Positions 55,400 to 64,000 are shown, numbered from the stretch's first letter. The stretch: 64,000 nucleotides of DNA from CAWEDP01 sp963807925 (GCA_963807925.1 CAWEDP010000001.1:62001-126000), one strand, 5' to 3'. Notes: generated from the sequence alone by a model not told the origin. A program made the numbers and translations.

Positions 55400-56749
55400 C
55401 TAGCGGAATCCGTCGAGCAGGGTGTTGAGGACGGTGTTGAAATTTCCATCCTTCTGACGCAGTTCGTCGATCTTTCGGATGGAATGAATGACCGTCGAGT
55501 GGTGCTTGTTTCCGAAGCTCCGTCCGATTTCTGGCAGCGACGCGTGCGTGAGCATCTTGCAGAGATACATCGCCACCTGCCGCGGCATCGCAATCGATTT
55601 CGAGTTGTTTCGCGACTTGAGATCGGCAAGCTTGAGATTGTAGTAGTCCGACACCGACTTCTGGATGATTTCGATCGTGATCGCGCGGTCGTCGTGATCG
55701 ATGATGTTCTTGAGCACGTCCTGCGCGAGCGTCAGCGTGATCTCCTGGCCCGTCAGCGACGCATAGGCGATGAGGCGGATGAGCGATCCCTCGAGCTCCC
55801 GGATGTTGGACTTGATCTTCCCCGCGATGTAAATTGCGACGTTATCGGGGAGCGGCACAACCTCGTTTTCCGCCTTGCGCTTGAGAATCGCGACTTTGGT
55901 TTCGAGGTCCGGCGACTGGATGTCCGCGATCAGTCCCCATTCGAACCGCGACCTGAGGCGGTCTTCGAGCGATGGAATCTCGTGCGGCGGGCAGTCGCTG
56001 CTGATGACGATCTGCTTCTGCGAATCGTAGAGCGCGTTGAACGTGTGGAAGAACTCGGTCTGCGTCCCCTCCTTCCCCGCGATGAACTGCACGTCGTCGA
56101 CCAGGAGGACGTCGACGGTCCGGTAGCGCTCACGGAAGTCGATGATGCGGTCGTATCTGACCGCGTTGATCATCTCATTCATGAAGCGCTCGGCGGAGAT
56201 ATAGGTGAGTTTGACGGCGCGGTCGTGCCGGAGGACGTACTGGCCAATCGCGTGCATCAAGTGCGTCTTGCCCAGGCCGACACCACCATAGATGAACAGC
56301 GGGTTGTACGAACGCGACGGCGCTTCGGCGACCGCGCGACACGCCGCGTCAGCGAACTGATTCGAGGGTCCGACGATGAAGGTGTCGAAGGTGTAGCGGG
56401 GGTTCAGTCCGGCCGCGCCGCGCCCGGCAGACGCGGGGATGTCGCTCGCGTCGAGCGCGGCCGCCTCCACGCGGCCCAGCGGAAGCGGCGCCATGCCCGT
56501 GGCGGATTCCGCCGGCTGATCGCAGACGAAGGTGACGGCCAGCCCGCCTTTCCTGACCTCTCCCATCGCCTCGCTGATGACGCCCGAGTAGTGCCTGGTC
56601 AGCCAATCCTTGAACATTGCGCTCGGCACACGGATCGTCAATTGGCCGGCGTCCTCGCTCAAGAACGCCGTCGGCTTGAACCAGGTGTAGAAACAGTGCC
56701 GGTTCACCTTGGTCTCAATCCGCGCGAGCACCTGTTCCCAGGCGTTCAT
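55400..56749 (-). CDS. dnaA: Chromosomal replication initiator protein DnaA
   Basis: 449 residues from ATG 56749 (MNAWEQVLARIETKVN). Domain I 1-85, linker, AAA+ domain with Walker A GGVGLGKTH at about 153-161 and Walker B LLVDDVQF, sensor SRFEWGLIADI, and C-terminal helix-turn-helix with the DnaA signature FGNKHHSTVIHSIRKIDE. It binds DnaA boxes and opens oriC. The gene points away from rpmH, and both neighbouring gaps contain box-like sites. Confidence 0.97.
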   Translation of the reverse strand: MNAWEQVLARIETKVNRHCFYTWFKPTAFLSEDAGQLTIRVPSAMFKDWLTRHYSGVISEAMGEVRKGGLAVTFVCDQPAESATGMAPLPLGRVEAAALDASDIPASAGRGAAGLNPRYTFDTFIVGPSNQFADAACRAVAEAPSRSYNPLFIYGGVGLGKTHLMHAIGQYVLRHDRAVKLTYISAERFMNEMINAVRYDRIIDFRERYRTVDVLLVDDVQFIAGKEGTQTEFFHTFNALYDSQKQIVISSDCPPHEIPSLEDRLRSRFEWGLIADIQSPDLETKVAILKRKAENEVVPLPDNVAIYIAGKIKSNIRELEGSLIRLIAYASLTGQEITLTLAQDVLKNIIDHDDRAITIEIIQKSVSDYYNLKLADLKSRNNSKSIAMPRQVAMYLCKMLTHASLPEIGRSFGNKHHSTVIHSIRKIDELRQKDGNFNTVLNTLLDGFR

Positions 56750-57142
56750 TTGTTGAGAAAACCCGCCTTTGGTCGAGTTTCGCCTGCTCCGACGGCCCAA
56801 TATGCTGAGCTCACACCGCGCATCGGTTCGGAAAACCTCGGATTCTCATGGGCTCCAGCCTTTCGCCATAGCGGAAAGCAGCACCAGATCGGGCCAGAAT
56901 CACAGGCGTTTTCGAAAAGCCGCGATTTTCCACAGTTTTTTCCACAGGTGTGGAAAACTCTGGGACCAGACCAAAGATGCATGTGGTCGCCGGGGATTGC
57001 GCGTGCTGGTGAAGGAGGGAGACTGTAACACAAAGCTGAATCGTTGACACATCCCGAAGGGCTTGACTACCATTGACAGTTCGATTCATCGCCTTCGCTG
57101 CGGTTTGGGGCGCGTGTTGGCGGGTGAAGGGAGCACGACGCG
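56750..57142. other. oriC: Candidate replication origin between dnaA and rpmH
   Basis: A 393-bp gap at the point where gene direction switches from leftward (gyrA, gyrB, dnaN, dnaA) to rightward (rpmH to rsmG). TTTTCCACA is at 56926-56934 and 56938-56946, and its reverse complement TGTGGAAAA is at 56949-56957. These are three nonamers within 32 bp, one base from the consensus TTATCCACA. The rpmH promoter lies at its right end. No gene is seen here. Confidence 0.7.
57044..57073 (+). promoter_or_regulatory. Sigma-70 promoter of rpmH
   Basis: TTGACA (57044-57049, perfect -35) and TACCAT (57068-57073) are separated by 18 bp. The predicted leader is about 65 nt. Confidence 0.6.
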
Positions 57143-57295
57143 ATGGCGAAGGGTAAACGGACGTTCCAGCCGAACATCCGCCGGCGAAAGAAAGCGCACG
57201 GGTTTTTGGTGCGAATGAGCACGAAGAACGGGCGGCTGGTGTTGAAGCGCCGCCGGGCGAAGGGACGCAAGCGCCTCACCGTCAGCAGCGAGTAG
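57143..57295 (+). CDS. rpmH: Ribosomal protein bL34
   Basis: 50 residues. The start is MAKGKRTFQPNIRRRKK (other species begin MKRTFQPSNRKRK), followed by HGFLVRMSTKNGRLVLKRRRAKGRKRLTV. Gene order rpmH-rnpA-yidD-yidC next to dnaA is the standard one. The extra Ala-Lys-Gly before KRTFQP is also seen in some other phyla. Confidence 0.97.
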   Translation: MAKGKRTFQPNIRRRKKAHGFLVRMSTKNGRLVLKRRRAKGRKRLTVSSE

Positions 57296-57307
57296 GACAC
57301 GCCGCGC

Positions 57308-57688
57308 GTGCCGCAAGCGCAGGTGAGTGGCGGGGCCGGACGGCGAGCGGACGAGGTCTTTCGACGCTCCGCGCGGATTCGGCGTCGCGTCGAGTTCCAG
57401 CGGGTTTACGAGCGCGGCACCCGGATTCGTGGGCGCTACAGCACGATGTTCGTCCTGCCCAACCAGCAGTCGGTGGGCCGGCTGGGAATTGCGGCGACGA
57501 AGAAACTCGGCGGCGCGGTTCAGCGAAATCGGGCCAAACGACTGATACGAGAGATTTTCAGACGGAACAGACTCGCCGACGGATTTGACGTGGTCGTCGT
57601 CCCGCGGCGCGAGTTGCTCGCGGCCAGCCTGACTGCCCTTGAAGCCGATTACCGAACCACCTTCGAACGCCGATTCGCCGCCCGGTGA
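57308..57688 (+). CDS. rnpA: Ribonuclease P protein component
   Basis: 126 residues from GTG 57308, 12 bp after rpmH. The RNR motif is RNRAKRLIREIFRR, preceded by RLGIAATKKLGGAVQ; the N-terminal RIRRRVEFQRVYERGTRIRGRY is typical. It assists the catalytic RNA in tRNA 5' maturation. The 3' end overlaps yidD by about 50 bp. Confidence 0.95.
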   Translation: MPQAQVSGGAGRRADEVFRRSARIRRRVEFQRVYERGTRIRGRYSTMFVLPNQQSVGRLGIAATKKLGGAVQRNRAKRLIREIFRRNRLADGFDVVVVPRRELLAASLTALEADYRTTFERRFAAR

Positions 57689-57920
57689 GCCCCGGTCGCC
57701 CGGCGTCCGGTTCGCCCTGGCGGTCCTTCGTGCGTACAAGGTGCTGATTTCACCATACTTTGCAGGGTCCTGCCGGTTCCTGCCATCGTGCGCCGATTAT
57801 GCGGCCCAGGCCATCGCCATGCACGGGGTGATTCGCGGGTCGTGGCTGGCTACCAGGCGGCTGTCGCGATGCCATCCGCTGTGCGCCGCCGGCCACGACC
57901 CCGTACCAGCCAAACCGTAA
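57639..57920 (+). CDS. yidD: Membrane protein insertion efficiency factor YidD
   Basis: 93 residues from TTG 57639. The core is ALAVLRAYKVLISPYFAGSCRFLPSCADYAAQAIAMHGVIRGSWLATRRLSRCHPLCAAGHDPVP, which is the family signature (three conserved Cys, RCHP). No ATG or GTG exists in this frame between 57639 and the conserved part, so an overlap with rnpA is needed. It aids YidC; here it is 9 bp before yidC. Confidence 0.92.
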   Translation: MKPITEPPSNADSPPGEPRSPGVRFALAVLRAYKVLISPYFAGSCRFLPSCADYAAQAIAMHGVIRGSWLATRRLSRCHPLCAAGHDPVPAKP

Positions 57921-57929
57921 TTGCCGTTA

Positions 57930-59669
57930 ATGGAAAAGCGCGTTCTTCTCGCCATTTTTCTCTGTTTTCTGTCGCTCTATCTGTGGCAGGCGCTGGTCGT
58001 CAAGCCGGTGCCGTCCAAGCAGGCGCCGGCACGGTCGTCGACAAGCGCCGTGGCGCCCGCCCCGGCGGCGGCCCCGACTGTCACCCCCCCGGCCGGTGGT
58101 GCACCTGGTGAGTCTCCTGCCACCGAGACGGCACCGCCGCCGCCGCCCGCCCCGGCAGCAGCCGTCATTACCGGCGCCCCCGAGGAACGGACCATCCGCG
58201 TGGAGACCGGAGACGTTATTGCGCAGTTCACCAACCGCGGCGCCCGTCTGAAGAGCTGGCGCCTGAAGCGCTATCTGGATCAGGACCGTCACCCGCAGGA
58301 GCTCGTCGTCGATCTGCCATCGCAGCCGTTGCCGTTCACGCTGAAGACGGCCGACGAAGACGCCAATCGGACGATGACCGATGCGTTGTTTGAGGTCAGT
58401 GGCGGCGACGGTGCGGCGAGCGAGACGCAGTCGGCCGTCGATCTGTCGTTCGACTATCGCGACAGCTCGGGCCTTCACGTCAAGAAGGCTTTCCACGTCG
58501 ATCCGACCGGCTACATCGTGACGTTTCAGGCGAGCGTCGTGCGCGAAGGCTCGCCCGATCGCGCGTTGCCCTTCGCGATCGCGTGGGGACCTGCGGTGGG
58601 CGACATCGGGGAAGTCAGCCGGTACGTCAAGAAACCCGAGGGGTTGCTCTATCAGGACGGCAAGGTCCGGCGGCTCGCGCCGAAGGATTTCGCCACGCAG
58701 CCCACCTACGAAGGCGACTTCCGGTATGCCGGCGTGGACGACAACTATTTCATGACGACGGCGCTGTTCCCCGGTCCGAGCAAGATCGCGTTTCAGGCGG
58801 TCTCCATCCCGCCGCCGCCCAACTCGAAGGACCCGGGCCGGGATCTCGTCGCCTATTCGCTGGAGCCGAAGGCAGTCGAGGCGCCGATCAGATTCTTCGC
58901 CGGTCCGAAGGACTTCGACCTTCTCGCCTCGATCGGGCCTGACGTCGTCAAGGCGATCGACTTCGGCATGTTCGCCGTCCTGGTCGTCCCCCTGCTCCGA
59001 TCGCTGAAGTGGATCAACGGCTACGTGGGGAACTACGGCTGGTCGATCATCATTCTCACGTTCATCATCAACGCCATCATGTTTCCGCTGCGGCACAAGA
59101 GCAACGTGTCGATGCGCAAGATGCAGCAGCTGCAGCCAGAAGTGAAGGCGATCCAGGATCGCTACGCGAAGCTGAAGGCGACCGACCCCGCGAAACAGAA
59201 GATGAACACCGAGCTGATGGCGCTGTACCGTGAGCGAGGCGTCAATCCGGCGGGCGGCTGCGTTCCGATGCTGCTGACGATGCCGGTGCTCTACGCGCTG
59301 TACGCGCTGCTGTCGACGGCCATCGAGCTGCGCGGCGCGCCGTTCTTCGGATGGATCCACGACCTGTCGGCGCACGATCCGCTGTACATCACGCCCGTCG
59401 TCATGGGCGTCTCGATGGTGTGGCAGCAGCGGCTCGCGCCGGCGGGCGCCGACCCCGCCCAGCAGAAGATGATGATGTTCATGCCGATCGTCTTCACGAC
59501 GATGTTTCTGTGGGCGCCGGCGGGCGTCGCGGTCTACTGGCTGGCCGGCAACCTGCTCGGGATCGGACAGCAGTACCTGACGAACTATCTCATCGGTCCG
59601 CCGGCAGTTCGCACGGTGCGTCCCCCTGCCGAGCGGCGCGTCAAGCGCGTGGGGGGCGGCAAACAATGA
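57930..59669 (+). CDS. yidC: Membrane protein insertase YidC
   Basis: 579 residues from ATG 57930 (MEKRVLLAIFLCFLSLYLWQALV, helix one). A Pro/Ala-rich linker (about 30-85) leads to the large periplasmic beta domain (90-330). The five-helix insertase core runs from GMFAVLVVPLLRSLKWINGYVGNYGWSIIILTFIINAIMFPL onward. The substrate-groove Arg is in HKSNVSMRKMQQLQPEVKAIQ, and VNPAGGCVPMLLTMPVLYALYALL follows. It inserts membrane proteins with or without SecYEG. Confidence 0.96.
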   Translation: MEKRVLLAIFLCFLSLYLWQALVVKPVPSKQAPARSSTSAVAPAPAAAPTVTPPAGGAPGESPATETAPPPPPAPAAAVITGAPEERTIRVETGDVIAQFTNRGARLKSWRLKRYLDQDRHPQELVVDLPSQPLPFTLKTADEDANRTMTDALFEVSGGDGAASETQSAVDLSFDYRDSSGLHVKKAFHVDPTGYIVTFQASVVREGSPDRALPFAIAWGPAVGDIGEVSRYVKKPEGLLYQDGKVRRLAPKDFATQPTYEGDFRYAGVDDNYFMTTALFPGPSKIAFQAVSIPPPPNSKDPGRDLVAYSLEPKAVEAPIRFFAGPKDFDLLASIGPDVVKAIDFGMFAVLVVPLLRSLKWINGYVGNYGWSIIILTFIINAIMFPLRHKSNVSMRKMQQLQPEVKAIQDRYAKLKATDPAKQKMNTELMALYRERGVNPAGGCVPMLLTMPVLYALYALLSTAIELRGAPFFGWIHDLSAHDPLYITPVVMGVSMVWQQRLAPAGADPAQQKMMMFMPIVFTTMFLWAPAGVAVYWLAGNLLGIGQQYLTNYLIGPPAVRTVRPPAERRVKRVGGGKQ

Positions 59670-59738
59670 GGGATCCGTCGATCCGGCCGGACCAGGATGC
59701 CGAATGGCGGGATCAGGTCGATGTCCCAGGTGGCTTCC

Positions 59739-60194
59739 ATGACCAATGATCTCACCCAGCCGGTCGTCGCCTTTCTCGATCGCTTCACCGCGGCGCTCGG
59801 CGTGAAGACGACCTTGACCGTGGACGAAACCTCGGACGGCCCGCGCATCAACATCGGCGGAGACGAGGCGGAACTGCTGGTCAGGCACAGAGGCGAACCG
59901 CTGAAGGCGCTGCAGCACGTCGTGGACATGGCCTTCGGGAGACGGTTTGCCGACGACAAGCGCGTGTTCGTCGACGCGCTGCAGTATCGCAAGGGCAAGG
60001 ACGTCGAGCTGCGGCAGATGGCGAAACTGCTGGCGGAAAAAGCCCAGCAGACCGGGCTGGATCAGCAACTCGGTCCGCTCAATCCGTACGAACGCCGGAT
60101 CGTTCACATGGCCGTTGCCGAGATACCGGGCGCGACGACCGAGTCGATTGGCGACGCCTTTTCCAAGACCGTTCTGATCTCCGCGCGCAAATAG
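59739..60194 (+). CDS. khpB: KH/R3H RNA-binding protein, Jag/KhpB family, short form
   Basis: 151 residues if started at ATG 59739 (AGGTGG 5 bases upstream); ATG at 59697 or 59721 would add a few residues. The KH-like part (about 5-85) has FLDRFTAALGVKTTLTV and GDEAELLVRHRGEPLKALQHVV. The R3H part has KGKDVELRQMAKLLAEKAQQTG and PLNPYERRIVHMAVAE. The N-terminal Jag_N domain found in Firmicutes Jag is absent. Position between yidC and mnmE is the usual one. Confidence 0.9.
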   Translation: MTNDLTQPVVAFLDRFTAALGVKTTLTVDETSDGPRINIGGDEAELLVRHRGEPLKALQHVVDMAFGRRFADDKRVFVDALQYRKGKDVELRQMAKLLAEKAQQTGLDQQLGPLNPYERRIVHMAVAEIPGATTESIGDAFSKTVLISARK

Positions 60195-60327
60195 CAGAGC
60201 ACAGCCGTGCAGTCACAGGTGGACGATCGGTCAGCGGTCAATCGTGTGCGGGTCGGTGCGCGAGACCTTCGACCGTGGACTGCGGACGACTGCCCACCGA
60301 CTCCCGACTGAGGCCTGACGCCTGTTC
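60195..60327. other. Short gap between khpB and mnmE with a GACTGC-like repeat
   Basis: The gap includes GACTGCGGACGACTGCCCACCGACTCCCGACTGA-type sequence, in which GACT recurs about every 8-10 bp. No promoter consensus or gene is evident; co-transcription across the gap is likely. Confidence 0.35.
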
Positions 60328-61731
60328 GTGTTCTCGCCCTCCGACACCATCGTCGGGATCGCGACGCCGCCCGGACGCGGGGGGATAGGCGTTGTCCGCC
60401 TGAGCGGAGCCGGTGCGCTGCACGTCGCCGGTCAGCTCGTCGGCCGTGCGGAGGCGCTGCGTCCCAGATATGCCACGCTGACAACGGTTCGCACGAAGCC
60501 CGCTCACGCCGCCGCCGCCACGTCCGGCGTGCGGTCACGCTCGGGACGCTCAGACTTCGCGATCGATCGCGTCATCGCCATCTATTTCCCGGGTCCGGCC
60601 TCCTATACCGGGGACGACGTGGTGGAGATCAGCGCACACGGCAGTCCGGTGGTATTGCGCGACATCGTCGCGGCAGCCGTGGCGGCCGGCGCTCGCCTGG
60701 CGGAGCCGGGCGAGTTCACGCTTCGCGCGTTCCTGAACGGACGAATCGATCTGCCGCAGGCCGAGGCGATCGGCGATCTGGTGGATGCCGTCACGCCGTT
60801 GCAGGCTCGCGCCGCCTTCGATCAGCTCCAGGGCACGCTGACCGAGAAGATCGGCGCGATTGACGTCGCGCTGTTCGATCTGACGGCCCGGCTCGAAGCC
60901 TCCATCGATTTTCCAGAGGAGGGATATCACTTCGTCGACGGCGCGGCGGTAGCGTCCGAGCTCGACGGGCTGATCGATCGCGCCGACCGATTGATGGCCG
61001 AGGGCGCGCGCGGACGCATCGTGCGCGAGGGTTTGGTGGTCGCCGTCGTCGGCAAGCCGAACGTCGGGAAATCGAGCCTCTTCAACGCCCTGGTCGGGTC
61101 GTCCCGCGCCATTGTGACGGAAGCTCCCGGAACGACGCGCGACGTGGTCAGCGAGGTTGTCGATTTCAGCGGTCTGCGGATGACCCTCGTCGACACCGCC
61201 GGCCTTCGAGAGACGACCGACATCGTCGAAGGCGAAGGTATCCGGCGGGCGCGAGCGGCGCGAACGACCGCCGATCTGGTGCTGGTGGTCCTCGACCGAG
61301 CGACGCCGCTCGACGACGATGACGCGCGCGTGCTGAAGGAGACCTCCGGATCGACGAGGGTGATGGTCGGAAACAAGTCCGACCTGCCGTGCGCGTGGCG
61401 CGCCGGCGAGGCGATCCCGGTCTCGGCGAAGACAGGAGACGGACTGCCGGAACTGCGGCGCGCGATATTGGCGGCGTTCGATCTCGACCTCGATGAGCCC
61501 GCCGATCGTCCCGGGATCACCAACGTGCGTCACCTTGCGCTGGTGGAGCGCGCGCGCGAGGCGCTGGCGCGCGCGCGGGAGGGAATCACCGGAGCGGCCG
61601 GCCGGCTGTCCGAGGAATTCGTGCTCGCCGACCTGCAGGAGGCGCGGGCGGCGTTCGAAGAAATCTGCGGAAAGCGTGTCCCGGAAGATCTGCTCGCGCA
61701 CATCTTTGCGAGCTTCTGCATCGGCAAGTGA
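60328..61731 (+). CDS. mnmE: tRNA uridine-5-carboxymethylaminomethyl(34) synthesis GTPase MnmE
   Basis: 467 residues from GTG 60328. The N-terminal TIVGIATPPGRGGIGVVRLSG binds folate; FPGPASYTGDDVVEISAHGSP follows. The G domain holds GKPNVGKSS (G1), TTRD (G2), DTAG (G3) and NKSD (G4). The C-terminus ends FCIGK, with the Cys needed for activity. An extra Ala/Ser-rich insert (about residues 58-72) is present in the N-terminal domain. It acts with MnmG to modify the wobble U34. Confidence 0.97.
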   Translation: MFSPSDTIVGIATPPGRGGIGVVRLSGAGALHVAGQLVGRAEALRPRYATLTTVRTKPAHAAAATSGVRSRSGRSDFAIDRVIAIYFPGPASYTGDDVVEISAHGSPVVLRDIVAAAVAAGARLAEPGEFTLRAFLNGRIDLPQAEAIGDLVDAVTPLQARAAFDQLQGTLTEKIGAIDVALFDLTARLEASIDFPEEGYHFVDGAAVASELDGLIDRADRLMAEGARGRIVREGLVVAVVGKPNVGKSSLFNALVGSSRAIVTEAPGTTRDVVSEVVDFSGLRMTLVDTAGLRETTDIVEGEGIRRARAARTTADLVLVVLDRATPLDDDDARVLKETSGSTRVMVGNKSDLPCAWRAGEAIPVSAKTGDGLPELRRAILAAFDLDLDEPADRPGITNVRHLALVERAREALARAREGITGAAGRLSEEFVLADLQEARAAFEEICGKRVPEDLLAHIFASFCIGK

Positions 61732-61741
61732 TGCCGGTTCG

Positions 61742-63598
61742 ATGAAGGACTCGTTCGACGTCATCGTGATTGGCGCCGGCCATGCCGGCTGCGAGGCGGC
61801 CCACGCGGCCGCGCGGCTCGGCGTGCGCGTGGCGATCTGCACGCTGTCGCGGGACACCGTTGCCGAGATGCCGTGCAATCCCGCCGTCGGCGGGACGGCG
61901 AAGGGACATCTCGTGCGGGAGATCGACGCTCTCGGCGGCCTGATGGGGCGCGCCATCGACGCCACCGGTATCCAGTTCAAGCTGCTCAATCGAAGTCGTG
62001 GGCCCGCCGTCTGGTCGCCTCGCGCGCAGGCGGACAAGAGGGTTTACGGCCGGTGGGTGAAGCGGGAGCTCGAAGCGCTTTGCAACGTCGAATGGATCGT
62101 CGGTCCCGCCGGCCGGATTCTGGCATCGGGACGCCGCGTGGTGGGGATCGAGATCGAAGGCGGAGACGCCTACTCCTGCCGGAGCCTGATCATCACCACC
62201 GGCACCTTCCTGAACGGGCTGATTCACATCGGCCCCGAGCGGCGCGCCGCCGGGCGACTCGGCGAGCCGCCGTCGACCGAGCTGGCTGAGTCGCTGAAGA
62301 CGTTTGGCTTCGAATGGGGCCGCCTGAAGACGGGGACGCCGCCGCGACTGGATCGCGGCAGCATCGAGTTCGACGAACAGGTCCGGCGCGGCAACTTTGC
62401 GCGCGAGCCGGGCGACGATCCGCCGGTCGCCTTCTCCTTCGTCACCGACGGGATCGTCAGGCCGCACGTCGATTGTCATCTGCTCTACACAACGCCTCGC
62501 GTGCACGAGCTCGTGAAACGCAACATCGACCGCTCGCCTCTGTTCAACGGCCAGATTCGCGGCGTCGGGCCCAGGTATTGCCCGTCGCTCGAAGACAAGG
62601 TGGTCCGCTTCCCCGACAAGGAACGACATCAGATTTTTCTCGAGCCGGAAGGTCTGGAAGCGCCGGAGATTTACGTCAACGGTCTCTCCATGAGCCTCCC
62701 GCGCGAAGTCCAGGAGGAGATCGTTCATGCCCTGCCCGGGTTGACCGATGCCGTGGTGCTGCGCCCGGGGTACGCGGTCGAGTACCACTTCATCCAACCC
62801 ACCGAGCTCACGCGGGGACTGGAGGCCAAACGGCTCGGCGGACTCTATCTCGCGGGGCAGATTAACGGGACGTCCGGCTATGAGGAGGCGGCAGCCCAGG
62901 GGCTGATGGCCGGAATCAACGCGGCCAGAAGCGTCAAATTCTTGACAGATCTCCGCCTTGGCCGGGACGAAGCGTATATTGGCATCCTGATCGACGATCT
63001 GATTACCAAGGGGTGCCTCGAACCGTACCGGATGTTCACGTCTCGCGCGGAATATCGGCTGATTCTTCGGATTGACAACGCCGATCTGCGGTTGACGCCG
63101 AGGGGACGCGAGCTCGGACTCGTAGACGATCAGCGATGGACACGATTCATTGCGCGGAAGGAGCGGTTGGCGCGAAATCTCGACGTCCTGGGCCGAGCGT
63201 TCGTTCGCATCGAAACCACCGGGACTACTCAGACCGCTCTTCAGCGGCTCAAGCAGCCGGATGTTCATCTCACGCAGCTCGCGCGAGAGGCGTCGATTCC
63301 CATTGACATTTCGCCAGCCGATGCCGTCATCGACATTGCGAGCGTCGAGACAACCATCAAGTACGAAGGCTATTTGAAGCGGCAGAGCGCAGAAATCGCC
63401 CGCGCGAAACGCGATGAGCGTCGCCGCATTCCCCCTGACTTTCCTTTCGGGCGCGTGCCGGGGTTGTCGCGTGAAATCGTGGAGCGGCTCTCTCAGATCC
63501 GGCCGGATACGCTCGGTCACGCTCTCAGAATTCCCGGTGTGACGCCGGCGGCCGTCGCCGTACTCGGCTCCTACCTCGGTCGCTTTCAACCGGCGTGA
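61742..63598 (+). CDS. mnmG: tRNA uridine-5-carboxymethylaminomethyl(34) synthesis enzyme MnmG
   Basis: 618 residues from ATG 61742. FAD-binding IVIGAGHAGCEAAHAAARLG, then MPCNPAVGGTAKGHLVREIDALGG, PAVWSPRAQADKRVYG, GTFLNGLIHIG, LKTGTPPRLD and the late GYLKRQ. It is the FAD partner of MnmE; the gap of 10 bp and co-orientation fit an operon. Its stop overlaps the rsmG start by 4 bp. Confidence 0.97.
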   Translation: MKDSFDVIVIGAGHAGCEAAHAAARLGVRVAICTLSRDTVAEMPCNPAVGGTAKGHLVREIDALGGLMGRAIDATGIQFKLLNRSRGPAVWSPRAQADKRVYGRWVKRELEALCNVEWIVGPAGRILASGRRVVGIEIEGGDAYSCRSLIITTGTFLNGLIHIGPERRAAGRLGEPPSTELAESLKTFGFEWGRLKTGTPPRLDRGSIEFDEQVRRGNFAREPGDDPPVAFSFVTDGIVRPHVDCHLLYTTPRVHELVKRNIDRSPLFNGQIRGVGPRYCPSLEDKVVRFPDKERHQIFLEPEGLEAPEIYVNGLSMSLPREVQEEIVHALPGLTDAVVLRPGYAVEYHFIQPTELTRGLEAKRLGGLYLAGQINGTSGYEEAAAQGLMAGINAARSVKFLTDLRLGRDEAYIGILIDDLITKGCLEPYRMFTSRAEYRLILRIDNADLRLTPRGRELGLVDDQRWTRFIARKERLARNLDVLGRAFVRIETTGTTQTALQRLKQPDVHLTQLAREASIPIDISPADAVIDIASVETTIKYEGYLKRQSAEIARAKRDERRRIPPDFPFGRVPGLSREIVERLSQIRPDTLGHALRIPGVTPAAVAVLGSYLGRFQPA

Positions 63599-64000
63599 GC
63601 GAGTCGGTGTTCATCACGCGGCTCTTCTCGCGTGGCAAAGCGCACGGCGTTGAGATTCCGCGGGAGGCGGCCCTGCAACTCGAGGTGTACTTCGAGCGGC
63701 TGAAGCAATGGAATCGGCGAATCAATCTGACGGCCCTCCCCTTGAGCCCCATCAGTGACATGATGCTGGACCGATTGATTCTGGAGCCTGCGCTCGCCGC
63801 TCGACGGATGCCGAGCTCTGCAACGTGGTTCGATGTTGGATCTGGTGGTGGGTCGCCTGCGCTGCCGATGAAGATCGTCCAGCCGTCGGCCAGTCTGACG
63901 ATGGTCGAGTCCCGTTCTCGAAAGGCGGCTTTCCTTCGCGAGTTGGTAAGAGACCTCAAGATGGATCAGACAGTCGTGCTCGATCAGCGAATTGAGACTG
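63595..64000 (+). CDS. rsmG: 16S rRNA (guanine527-N7)-methyltransferase, partial
   Basis: Starts at GTG 63595 (GTGA overlap with the mnmG stop) and runs off the window after 135 residues. The SAM-binding WFDVGSGGGSPALPMKI (family: DLGSGGGFPGIPL) and MVESRSRKAAFLRELVRDL are visible, as is the N-terminal LEVYFERLKQWNRRINLTAL. Position after mnmG is standard; parA and parB would be expected next. Confidence 0.95.
   Translation, partial: MSESVFITRLFSRGKAHGVEIPREAALQLEVYFERLKQWNRRINLTALPLSPISDMMLDRLILEPALAARRMPSSATWFDVGSGGGSPALPMKIVQPSASLTMVESRSRKAAFLRELVRDLKMDQTVVLDQRIET

Overview
The window reads as a high-GC chromosome segment from a member of the Acidobacteriota, most likely class Vicinamibacteria. 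This is inferred from gene content rather than a marker-gene search: a TonB receptor with an N-terminal carboxypeptidase-regulatory domain, CRTAC1/UnbV lipoproteins, DUF6152/DUF6644 proteins, an HTH-GAF protein, a kinase-AAA-TPR regulator, and a 33-bp repeat whose translation (PAEAGHY / LKPDTT / SGFSR) I recall as common in that class. No tRNA, rRNA, CRISPR array, insertion sequence or transposase was found.

Left part (about 1-33,500), accessory and envelope genes. It begins with a DUF6152-DUF6644-DUF6644 group. Then come an exported alpha/beta hydrolase with a small cytochrome-like lipoprotein, an HTH-GAF protein, small membrane proteins, a DUF3300 protein, a second DUF6152 pair, a decayed gluconolactonase-like remnant, an M48 protease and a DUF2844-DUF3443 pair. 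Positions 12,937-18,624 hold a minus-strand group of a catalase-related hemoprotein, a long di-heme CcpA/MauG-superfamily protein and a patatin-like phospholipase. It faces an acetoacetate-decarboxylase-family gene followed by a large Ser/Thr kinase-AAA-TPR protein. A TonB receptor, a CRTAC1 lipoprotein and a TPR lipoprotein follow as a minus-strand operon that resembles a SusC/SusD-type uptake system in layout. An FMN reductase, a MoaD/ThiS-like protein overlapping a BNR beta-propeller gene, and a Yip1 protein close the region. Three genes here (patatin, di-heme protein, TPR lipoprotein) each carry one single-base frameshift.

Middle part (33,500-48,800), mostly housekeeping: serS, galU, an FmdB-type zinc ribbon, a DUF885 hydrolase, rsmI, a TPR protein, glmU-glmS and a UvrD/PcrA helicase. 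Then come a third DUF6152 gene and a histidine kinase/OmpR-family regulator pair. Two sites containing GTAACAAACCGGTAA with 11-bp internal spacing lie upstream of the kinase and of the DUF6152 gene.

Right part (48,800-64,000), the replication-origin neighbourhood. gyrA, gyrB, dnaN and dnaA run leftward; rpmH, rnpA, yidD, yidC, khpB, mnmE, mnmG and rsmG (cut by the window end) run rightward. The divergence point between dnaA and rpmH holds three TTTTCCACA boxes within 32 bp. The dnaA-dnaN gap is AT-rich and has two TGTGGA boxes. Together they are a strong candidate for a two-part oriC.
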